Source: Plazaster borealis (lineage: Eukaryota; Echinodermata; Asteroidea; Forcipulatida; Labidiasteridae). Taken from it: a stretch of DNA of 64,000 nt. Below are positions 51,970 to 60,625 of the stretch, piece by piece. Each line of letters opens with the position of its first letter. Within the stretch, counting starts at the first letter, position 1. The position numbers and the translations under genes are program-made. Below the pieces are notes generated by a model. That model ran no database searches and was not told where the DNA came from. It saw only the letters and a program-made list of their open reading frames with translations. The stretch covers positions 8,089,501 to 8,153,500 of the forward strand of contig CM037461.1 in assembly GCA_021014325.1 (NCBI GenBank), in the 5' to 3' direction.

Positions 51970-53005
51970 CATGTAAAAGCACCAATGTGTCTCTAAGGCT
52001 GATGTCTGCTATTTTGTTGCTGTTCTTGTCACACCTTTTCATTGTTTAATCGCAATAGTAACAACAATCTCATTGGATGTGGTTTTGGAGTTTTGAATGA
52101 GGAATCATACATCACCACAGTGCATAATAGTCACATTTGCATACACATTAAAAACTTTAATGAGGATATTCACCTTTTTTCTACATGAAGGAGTTAAGAA
52201 AACATTTTTGTTTTGTATTTCTTATACAAGTAGACTGGATACAAACTATTTTTGGGACAAATTAGTAAATCTGTCAGTAATGTCTCACGTTGTCAAAAAA
52301 AAAAATGGAAAAAAAAAAAAATGAAAAAGGCGTGTTTTTGGCCTTTTTATAGGTGGACCCATATTCAGACCCCTGCCAAATACCCATCAAAGGTGTAATC
52401 TTATATCAAGTCACACATATGCACCTAGTTTATAACCAAATGTAATATAAAAACAATTAGACATTTCACATAGGCCCTGAGGGGTCTCAAACATGACGAA
52501 AAGTCATTCCGCAGGCTAAAATAGGTTTTTAAATACCTTGATATGCAAATGGCCCGTGCTAATTTTGACAGTAGATTATTGTTGATGGCATACCAGATAC
52601 CCTGTATATTACATGTTAGCTGTGTGTAAGGGGAAAAGCGAAATCAAACTTGTAAACTTGCGTTATGTGTATAGTTCTTAAACTAAAGTAAAAGGGAAAA
52701 TACACAAGGGGAACAGGTCTTGGTAGGGGGTGGGGTTTGGATGGGAAGGAGGGTGTGAGAAAGAATGAGACTGCCCAATTAAACTTAAGCGATAATGCAC
52801 TGCGGAGCGGGAAATTTGAAACTAATTCCGGTGTTAGCAAAAGATAAAATTAATTGGCAGAGGGGGAAAGAGAGTGAAAATGAAAACACATGTTATCAGT
52901 GTCGTCTCTGGTAATAAATCATGTTTGGATGTTGTTTTGGTGGGAAACAAATGTCTCCGTTTTCCAAATATTCAAGGCAATGGTTAAAACAGACCTAATC
53001 CTTGA

Positions 53006-54108
53006 TGTTAAGTCCAAACTTATCACGTACGTACACGACAAGTCCAAACTTATCGTGTACGTACATGATAAGTCCAAACCAAAGTTCGATGCGGTAGGCC
53101 CTCTACAAACGCTGTTATCATACGTGTCGTAGGATATGATAATGTACATTGTACATAAACACGTGTGTGAGCTCGTATGGGCGGCCAAAGGGGCCAAAAC
53201 AAAAATATAATGAGATTTAACTATACTTTTGAAAACTAACACAAAAAACAAAAATCAACAAGATCACATAAACAATAAAAGATAAACAAATAATAGTAAT
53301 AATTAATTAACGAAACTTATGTGTTGATCGTTAGCACAGAGCACCACAAGTTCAAAATGAATACCATTTGTAAAAAACCAACAAACAAAACAACATTATA
53401 ATGTAAAGTTAAACTAAAAGGCAAAGCTAAACAACTAGTCAAAAACTGGACAAAATGTGAATAAAAAATTGTTATCCATTAAACAAATTTACACTAAACA
53501 TTTTCAAATTAACAATTGTATGCCAATTTTAACATGAAACAAAATTGATGTGCAACCATCAAACAAATAAAAATATCTGTGATGAGAATCATTAAACAAA
53601 CAGAATTACATTATCACAACAACAACTGTTGGTGCTCGGTGTTTACGACCAACACATAAGTTTTGATAATTAATTATTCTAGTTATTTTGTTGATGTGAT
53701 CTTTGTTAAATTTGTAATGGTTCTTTGATTTTCGTTTTGTATGTTAGTTTTTAAAATAATGTTATAAATAGTTTTTATTTTATTTTGGTTTTGGCCCTTT
53801 TGGCCGCCCAAACGAGCTTACACACATGTTTATGTACACTGTACATTATCATATCCGATGACACGTATGATAACAGCGTTTGTAGAGGCCCTACCGCATC
53901 GAATTATTGTTTTGGACTTATCGTGTACGTACATGATAAGTTATCGTGTACGTAGACGATAACTTTTGACTTATTGTGTACGTACGCGATAACTTATCGT
54001 GTACGTACACGATAAGTTTGGACTTACCGTGTACGTACACGATAAGTTATCGTGTACGTACACAATTAGTCAAAAGTTATCGTGTACGAACACGATAAGA
54101 GAGATAAC
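53006..54108. mobile_element. foldback element with palindromic terminal repeats
   Basis: Arms of about 340 bp (53,006-53,355 and 53,625-53,945 inverted) share GCGGTAGGGCC, TACACTGTACATTATCATAT, GGCCGCCCA and AATTAATTA blocks, with a loop of about 270 bases. The outer ends are copies of a 24-bp perfect palindrome with half-site CTTATCGTGTAC. There are two on the left (from about 53,015) and six to seven on the right (53,918-54,100). No coding is present. Confidence 0.85.
53918..54105. repeat. array of 24-bp palindromes (half-site CTTATCGTGTAC)
   Basis: Six to seven near-identical palindromes are spaced by short linkers such as TTTGGACT and TTTTGACT. Each is self-complementary, centred on GTACGTAC. 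They form the right terminus of the foldback element. Confidence 0.85.
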
Positions 54109-54129
54109 TTTGTTATTCATGTGGCGGCA

Positions 54130-55110
54130 ATAAGCTTCCGTAAATATCAAACTTCACTTTTTTTTGAAAACGTTCGCCTCTGTAATTTATGAGGTCAAGA
54201 AAGGTGATTTGTTAGTCGGAGATCTCTGAAGTGAATTTCAAAGTTGGGTGCAGGTTGTTTAACCATTCTACCTCCATGGTTTAACATCTTTAAAAAGAAA
54301 TCCAACGCTTAATTTTTGTTGCCATTGTAAATTATTAAAACATCGTCTCTTTATATCATGTAGGCCACTATGTCTTGGTTGTTAGGGAGTATATATTTGT
54401 TTTCGAATTTGAATAAGGTGATGTCACATATTATTTCAGGACTGCATAGACAACCCATTGCCACGCCAATTTGTTGTCTGTAGAACTTGTTATGTGTGTT
54501 TCTTTGTAGGTTTTGGTGTGGTGTAAAGTCCTGATGTTGCTTGTTCCAAAGCATCACAAACTGAGTCTATTGCCTCTTTCTGTGGGCAGTTTGTGTACAT
54601 TGATAATCAACCTTCCCACAAACCGTGGTTTTTTTTGTGGATCTTCGGTAGGAGGTAAAGGCTGGGCGTTTGATTGTGAGGATTAAGAAGCTCAAACATC
54701 TCTTTGTTCATGTATAGATTGCGTACTGCCCGGTAGACCATAGCAGTGATTTTACCCGTTAAATCACTCTCAACAACCTCGTGGTGTGGCTCAGATAACT
54801 GCCTCAAACCTTCCTGTAGGTAATCTGATCTGTTCATAACCCATACACCACTGCCTTTGTCAATTTGTTTTATGACAATGTTCTGATTTATCTTGAGGCC
54901 TGTGAGAGCAATGCGTTCTGCTTTGGTGATATTGAATGCCATATTGTTTTTATGTTGATGTTGAACAGTTCCTCCAGGGTACCTTCAATGTAAGTTTCTA
55001 AGTTTGTATTGAAGGTAGACGGGGTGTCCATTTTGATGGCATCCGAAAGGATGAAGTTGACCCAATTTCGATTTCCCTGTCATTAAAACGCGAAGTCTCA
55101 TTTTACTGAA
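54130..55110 (-). pseudogene. Penelope-like reverse transcriptase, broken copy
   Basis: Minus-strand pieces in order are: AERIALTGLKINQNIVIKQI and DKGSGVWVMNRSDYL; SLYLLPKIHKKNHG (both within 54,607-54,942); and QQIGVAMGCLCSP with ICDITLFKFENKYI (54,351-54,557). The next part (SEISDQ-like, 54,190-54,250) is in another frame. The frame is lost upstream of 54,942, between the pieces and after 54,351. It is clearly the same family as 41.3-42.3 kb and covers a more N-terminal part. It is not functional as it stands. Confidence 0.75.
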
Positions 55111-56085
55111 GAGCAGTTTTGAATGGCGTAGGATAGCTGTCTTTTGTTTGTTTTTGGGGGTGTGGGAATGAAGTTCAAACTACTTCCTTCTTTTTTGACA
55201 AACTGTTGACTTTTGTTGGCTTTTTGTTAAACTAACAATCAAACTTTCGTTTATTTTGTGTTTGTTTTTATTTGTTTTACTAGTTTGGCCATTTTACATT
55301 TCAAGTTTGTTTTGCCTCTGTTAAGTCTTCTTGACATAGTTGCAACGATAGGGTCCTTAGCCGTTTTATTATGATGTTTTTGCATTAAGGGCGATATAGT
55401 TACAACGATCATATTGTGGTTTGCATTCGTTTAAGTGCCATGCTTATGTCGAGTCATCCACCAATAGTATGTCATGCGCATGCGCATGTGTAGTGACATA
55501 ACCTGGGGTTGATGTCTGAGGGTTGTGTGAATAAAATGGGAGTTTGAAGGGAAGGTAGGGAAGTGGGGTGATATGAGAAAGACGTATTATAGAGTTCGAA
55601 AGGGAAAACAAAAGAAAAAAGGTGAAGAGAGAAAAGGGAAGGAGAAAGGTAGAAATGTTGTGAGGGGGTTTAGGGTATATAGAGAAAGAAAGAAAGGTGG
55701 GCGGATTGGCAGGAACTGGGAAGAAAGAGTGGGGCAGGAAGGGGGTTAATGTCTGGGATGACGGTGGTTGATGAAAGGTTGGGAAAATCAAATCTTGACT
55801 GCAAAACTAGTTATTATAAGGATGCATTTTTTATTTTGAGAAAATGTTTGCATTAAGGTGAACTTCAAAGTTATGGTTTATGTGAAGCTGGGAAGCTTTT
55901 TAGAAGAAAAAAAAATATCATAAAGAAATGAGGATGGACTGAGAAGGGAAAGGGGGGAAAACCGAATCAAGTAAATGGACAACGTTATACAAGTTTGAGT
56001 AGAACATGCTAGAGGCCATTACCAAGAAATAAAAGAACATGTGTAATGTGAAATACTTATAATATAGAAACAAACATGGTCAAAA
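55111..56085. other. polypurine-rich spacer inside PLE insertion
   Basis: From about 55,500 to 55,770 the plus strand is strongly purine-rich (GGGAAGGAGAAAGG-like). The long minus-strand frame over it is a Pro/Ser/Phe-rich product of that bias. No gene is recognised. Confidence 0.5.
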
Positions 56086-56101
56086 TCACTTTTTTGAAAT
56101 A

Positions 56102-56121
56102 TGGTGGCTCTGAAAAGAGCC
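56102..56121 (-). promoter_or_regulatory. canonical histone-type mRNA 3' stem-loop
   Basis: On the minus strand the sequence is GGCTCTTTTCAGAGCCACCA. It has a 6-bp stem GGCTCT/AGAGCC, loop TTTC and the ACCA 3' flank, identical to the consensus that SLBP binds in replication-dependent histone mRNAs. It begins 28 nt after the TAA of the 56.15-kb ORF. A purine-rich CAAAAAAGTGA follows (56,088-56,098), weakly like the U7-binding downstream element CAAGAAAGA. Confidence 0.85.
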
Positions 56122-56149
56122 GATGGGTTTTGTAGCCATAGCCAAGTTC

Positions 56150-56787
56150 TTATCTCCGTCTTGCGCCCCTTGGTCCTCCGAGGAGACCGGCCCTCTGCTC
56201 CGCCGACTCCGTGATGATCGACAGCACTTGAAGAGCCCGTCGACGCTCCTTGTCGATTACAATGTTTGCATCGATCAGACTGGCCCCCGCTTGTTTCGCC
56301 TTCAGAAGGTCAGCCTCAATCGTAGTAAGCCTCGACTGGTACTGAGCTAGTATCAATCTACCCAGTTCCACCGCAAACCCTGCTGTTTTTTCGTTCCACA
56401 AGATGGTCATCTCGGGTGAGCAGGGGATGTCGAGTGGAAGGGTATGAATGTTTTTGTTAATTTTGCACCAGTCTGGGGCTTCACCACGAGCAAGGCTTTC
56501 CCTCAGTTTGTCCGCCTGCCTCCGGACCCGATTCCTTAGGCCGGTCAGACGGACAATCTCTACTCTGGCATTACGGACCATACCATGAGCGGTGGGGCTC
56601 AATCTGATCTGTTGTTTTTTGTTTTTGTTTTTGTCGTTTTTGCAACGACAAATTGCGAGACAGGGTTGAGAGCGCCGGCCACACTGGAAATCAACATCGT
56701 CGTCAAACAACATCAGGTCGTTCTCCTCGTCGTCTTTGAAGGATGACCCAGGGTGCGGGGGCAAGCGAATATATCAATGTTGGCCAT
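56150..56787 (-). CDS. intronless ORF of about 200 codons with histone-type 3' end; function unknown
   Basis: The open frame 56,764-56,150 (TAA) encodes an acidic start (DDEENDLMLFDDDVDF), a Cys-rich bit (CLAICRCKND), then basic helical, coiled-coil-prone sequence (ARVEIVRLTGLRNRVRRQAD, GEAPDWCKINKNIHTLPLDI, VIDKERRRALQVLSIITESA) and a basic end (GPRGARRR). It is not a histone fold I recognise. The best-placed ATG (56,785-56,787, context AAGATGG) is out of frame by one base; a C run at 56,757-56,761 between them could mark an indel, or translation may start at the internal Met near 56,713. Upstream are a TATA box and cap-like site. It lies on the same strand as, and 1 kb upstream of, the PLE RT, so it may be a PLE-associated ORF or an independent gene carried within it. 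Confidence 0.5.
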
Positions 56788-56843
56788 CTTATTGCTCGTT
56801 GAGTTTTTAGAGATGCAATGATACCTTGTGACACGGCCAGCTG

Positions 56844-56851
56844 TATTTATA
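56844..56851 (-). promoter_or_regulatory. TATA box of the histone-type unit
   Basis: TATAAATA on the minus strand. A TATCATTGC cap-like site follows with its A 32 bases downstream (56,819), then a 5' leader of about 32 bases to the ATG at 56,787. The layout resembles that of sea-urchin histone genes. Transcription is inferred, not shown. Confidence 0.55.
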
Positions 56852-57162
56852 CCACTTTGAATTGAGATGATCAGTTACGGTGACCTGGGCAGTTGGGTTT
56901 ACAGTCATGACTTATTATTATGCAAAGGCTAGTTGAATGTGGTTGTTCTAGAGACAGTCTCCAATCTACCCAGTTTAAAACACTTACGTAACAATGTACG
57001 TTATGGCTGTCACAGATTGTTTGGACCAAGATCCAAAGATGCAAATGCTCACCCTTCGACCGCCTACCGGAAGGTTTAGGGGACATAATCAAATGTGTGT
57101 AAAGGGGAAAACGAAATCATGCATGTTGCCCTGTGCAAGCAGACCATAAGATGAGAATAATG

Positions 57163-57395
57163 AGACCACCAACAACATTTTAAGGGTAATATACATATAT
57201 GCATCATATAAAGTGTTTGTTAAGAGGACACGCACACAAAAATAGTAGGACCGGAAGAATTGTGTAATATTAAATTTAAAGCTTTTTGAACATTTTGAGT
57301 GCCTTCCGGTCCTACTTTGTTTTGTGCGTGTCCTTTAAAAAACACTCCATAATGATGCATATATGTATATTACCATCAAAATGTTTGTTGTGGTC
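57163..57395. mobile_element. palindromic MITE with about 95-bp arms
   Basis: The outer ACCACCAACAACATTTT pairs with AAAATGTTTGTTGTGGT. Inside, GGTAATATACATATATGCATC and GGACACGCACA..AGGACCGGAAG pair with their complements around a loop of about 50 bases. It sits at the junction between the PLE insertion and the right arm of the AGGGTCATT element. Confidence 0.8.
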
Positions 57396-57619
57396 ACACT
57401 ATAATGTCCATGTGTAGATATAGGCCTCTAAAAATGCCCCAAACACAAAACACCAATTTGAAGGGGCGGTCCCTAACTTTTAGGGGGTCATATCTCAGAA
57501 ATGTTAAGGAGTAGGATTCTAAAATGAAGTGTGTGTTCATGGCACCCATAGGGGATTGTTTAACAAAATCTGAGTTGGTGCCTGCCAACCCATCAGGTGA
57601 GTTGGCTTGAAATGACCCT

Positions 57620-58860
57620 ACTACAAAAGTAAATGAATCACCAGCACTACTACTTTGCAATTCCAAAAGTAGTTGGAATGCGATAATAACCCTCCATACT
57701 CCAAAAGGTCGTTGTGACGATCAGGTTTTACTTTCGGTACGGAGAGCCCCTAAAGGGACATGTTAAATTTGTAAAACAAGTATAATATTTATATTTTTTT
57801 CCTCTAAATAATATTTTGGTCCCTCATAATATGTTGTTCCCCCGAATTGTTATTTAATTCCTTCGAAGGTGTTATTTGTTTCCTTAAGTATGAATTCGTG
57901 GGAATGTATATTGTTTTGATCGGACAAATTAATCATTCACCTGAAGTAACTTTGATCCCTCTAAATACGATTTCGTTCCCTTGAACGAAAACGATTAATT
58001 GAATATTTAATTCAAATAATGATTTTTGTTCCCTCCGTATCAAATTTAGAGGAAAATAAATCGTATTTCGAGGGAACGAAACGTTTTTAAGGAAACAAAA
58101 TATTTGTTATGAGGTAACTAAATATTATTAGTTTTTTGTCAGAACACTTTGTCAACACTTTCAAAAATCACGATTGCACCTCCACTATCATAAAAGTGGT
58201 CTTTATAACTATGTATTGACAACATAAATCTTACTTATTATTAAACAATTACATAAACTGTAAAAATAAGTGGGGAAGTCCGTACACAAACATTGAAACG
58301 TTGCGATTCGAACAGCTAGGTATACCGACTGACAAACCTGCATTGACAATAAGATACTTGGTGGTCTGGCTTCCTGCCCCTCCACATGTTCATAAGCTCC
58401 CAGGTACAGCTATTTCTTAGCTCGGGGGGTTTCTATGTATCAGCCCCACTAGCCCACTGAGCTAGCTGCACGGAGTATTGCCACTGGTTTACGTCTCGTT
58501 AGCCCCCACTTTGTAGGCCTACACCGTGGACGAGCTTCCGTTTTCAAGAACTCTCTGAAATAAAGTCTCACGTTCGATTTTTCGTAATGATTTACAACTT
58601 TAATTCATGAATTGAACACATTTGTTTTTGTTTCAAATATTCATGAATAATTGTTTAAGAACAGAGTTGAATTTGGTACAGTATTTAACTTGTATATGGC
58701 TGGAAGTAAAACTAACTCCGTCGAACACGTGGTTTATCAGAACAAAAACGTGGGTTCGGATAAACCACGTGACCTTATTTTTTGGAAAACGCTCGAAAAC
58801 GACCAAAATTGATGGTTTATTTTATGAAACCTCACTTGAACTATTAGGCCTACTACACTT
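57620..58860. repeat. repeat X copy 2, right half (empty site for the 37.7-kb element)
   Basis: Continues repeat X from CAAAAGTAGTTGGAATGCGA through the GAGGGAACGAAA-type inverted minisatellite (57,790-58,120), the CTCGGGGGG segment (58,422) and ACAGAGTTGAATTTGGTACA to the CACGTG hairpin. It lacks the 1.5-kb insertion found in copy 1. Confidence 0.7.
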
Positions 58861-58921
58861 TTTAATTGTTTGACACCAACAGTCCTCATATTACAAGAAT
58901 CGCCCACAAATAATAATTATC

Positions 58922-59656
58922 GTCAGCAATTTCACGAAGTGCCAAAAACATGAACAATCGGTAAAAAGCTCATTTTGGCTTTTTTGGTGGTTTCGATTTA
59001 TTTGATCAGTATCTTAACATTTCAAAGTTATAGGTCTCAAAAATAATATACTTTCTTAACTATGCTAAGTTGATGAAAGGCAAAAACCCCAGACCAGGAA
59101 TTGCGTTTTCCCGCTTTGTGTTTACGCAACTGCGTTGATTATCAGCTGGCACAATGCCAACCATGAGTGCTCCGGTTTTTGTGTTTTCACGAAATGCAAA
59201 ATACTTTGACTAACAATGTTTTATAAAAGGCGAATACCCCACAAAACTTTGAATTGCGTTTACACGAAGTGCCAACAAGTGTATTATGCAACCGCGTGGA
59301 TTTATCTGCTGGCACGGTGCCAAACGTGAGTGCTCCGGATTTTGCGTTTTTAGGATACAGCCAACAAGTTTACACACGACGCGCTGCACAAAGACCACGT
59401 TGTGTACAGTTTTCACGAAGAGACGATCTTGTTAACTAAATAATTACTTATTATACATGTTAAGGACAAAATTGAAAATAGATCTGTATTTTTTTAGGAT
59501 CTTTACTTCCACAATGTGTAACATTTCAAAGATTAAAATCGCGAATAGTCTACCAACCGGAATTTTTTTTAAATAGCTTAACTTCAAACGCGGTTTTCAC
59601 CCAAAGAGCTATTTGTTTTTGCTGCAGGGGACTTTTTGGTTCTTCGTGAAATTGCT
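58922..59656. mobile_element. TIR element with iterated TTTCACGAAGTGCCAA motif (copy C)
   Basis: The 735-bp element runs from GTCAGCAATTTCACGAAGTG to TCTTCGTGAAATTGCT. Internal motif copies lie near 59,185, 59,260 and 59,410, with GGCACGGTGCC and GGCACAATGCC palindromes. It is inverted relative to copy B (43.3 kb) and in the same sense as copy A (26.2 kb). Confidence 0.78.
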
Positions 59657-59802
59657 ATTTATTTACTTGTTCAATTCTTTTGGAAAATAAGAAGAAAAAA
59701 GAAAAAAAGAAAAACAATTACAAGAAAGGGTCCTTCTATTTCTTCTTGTTCGTGCATGTCCTGCCTGTCATATTCAAATGGTGAGCTGGTCCCAGCCATC
59801 AT

Positions 59803-60095
59803 CAACACAATACACCAATCCTTCGCCGATCTTGAACTCTTGGTGGCAGCAGAAACGCCTCCATTACTGCGGTGGTACCTGGGTGGTACTGTGCTGCCTA
59901 TCGATGAGCTTAAGGGCTGGGCTACACTAGTTAATTTATAAATGGTCATATGTAAATAATGGTTGTTTATAAATAATAGTTACATAAATGGCAAGGTCGT
60001 ACCACCGCAGTACCACCGCAGTACCACCGCAGTTTGTCTGCTGCCACCAAGAGTTCAAGATCGGTGAAGGATTGGTGTATACACAACGCTTACTC
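59803..60095. repeat. inverted repeat next to assembly gap
   Basis: 59,817-59,880 (GATCTTGAACTCTTGGTGGC ... ACTGCGGTGGTAC) reappears inverted at 60,002-60,080 with an added tandem of ACCACCGCAGT. It is probably a small palindromic element. The 500-base gap begins about 40 bases later. Confidence 0.7.
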
Positions 60096-60125
60096 CATTT
60101 GCACATTTAAGATAGTCAGGGCATC

Positions 60126-60625
60126 NNNNNNNNNNNNNNNNNNNNNNNNNNNNNNNNNNNNNNNNNNNNNNNNNNNNNNNNNNNNNNNNNNNNNNNNNNN
60201 NNNNNNNNNNNNNNNNNNNNNNNNNNNNNNNNNNNNNNNNNNNNNNNNNNNNNNNNNNNNNNNNNNNNNNNNNNNNNNNNNNNNNNNNNNNNNNNNNNNN
60301 NNNNNNNNNNNNNNNNNNNNNNNNNNNNNNNNNNNNNNNNNNNNNNNNNNNNNNNNNNNNNNNNNNNNNNNNNNNNNNNNNNNNNNNNNNNNNNNNNNNN
60401 NNNNNNNNNNNNNNNNNNNNNNNNNNNNNNNNNNNNNNNNNNNNNNNNNNNNNNNNNNNNNNNNNNNNNNNNNNNNNNNNNNNNNNNNNNNNNNNNNNNN
60501 NNNNNNNNNNNNNNNNNNNNNNNNNNNNNNNNNNNNNNNNNNNNNNNNNNNNNNNNNNNNNNNNNNNNNNNNNNNNNNNNNNNNNNNNNNNNNNNNNNNN
60601 NNNNNNNNNNNNNNNNNNNNNNNNN
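60126..60625. other. assembly gap (500 N)
   Basis: Exactly 500 N, so the true length is unknown. It removes the 5' part of the HECT gene. Frames reported across it are not meaningful. Confidence 1.

Larger units (their letters stand above)
52621..57165 (-). mobile_element. Penelope-like element copy 2 insertion, with foldback element inside
   Basis: Minus-strand PLE inserted in the right arm of the AGGGTCATT element. Its 3' end is CTTTTCCCCTTACACACA (plus strand 52,622-52,640). The same terminal sequence recurs upstream at about 57,097-57,115, as expected for the partial tandem arrangement (pseudo-LTR) of PLEs. The RT pieces lie at 54.13-55.11 kb. The 3' UTR (52.62-52.88 kb) matches copy 1, and a foldback element splits it from the RT. 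A compact gene-like unit at 56.1-56.86 kb lies within the insertion. Confidence 0.6.
46475..57619. mobile_element. large TIR element (AGGGTCATT ends) with long inverted arms, split by later insertions
   Basis: The left arm 46,475-47,345 reappears inverted as two pieces, 51,970-52,620 and about 57,400-57,619, separated by a PLE insertion. The terminal 50-odd bases (AGGGTCATTCCATACCAA ... TTTGGCAGGCACC) match the inverted right end. The flanks are the two halves of repeat X. Arms of about 0.87 kb remain when the insertion is ignored. I see no transposase in 47.3-52.0 kb. The target duplication is not clear. Confidence 0.65.

Noticed and set aside
55444..55791. Minus-strand ORF rich in Pro, Ser and Phe
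   Set aside because: It arises from a polypurine/polypyrimidine tract. There is no domain, and the ends fall in low-complexity sequence.
56150..56764. The stem-loop ORF as an actual histone
   Set aside because: Length, composition and motifs do not match H1, H2A, H2B, H3 or H4 as far as can be judged by eye.
46475..57619. Polinton/Maverick interpretation of the large TIR element (AG..CT ends)
   Set aside because: No polymerase B, integrase, ATPase or capsid gene is present, and no 6-bp target duplication could be confirmed.
60034..60625. ORF start upstream of the HECT gene across the gap
   Set aside because: The frame is carried through 500 N, and the first residues are the inverted-repeat sequence, not HECT protein.
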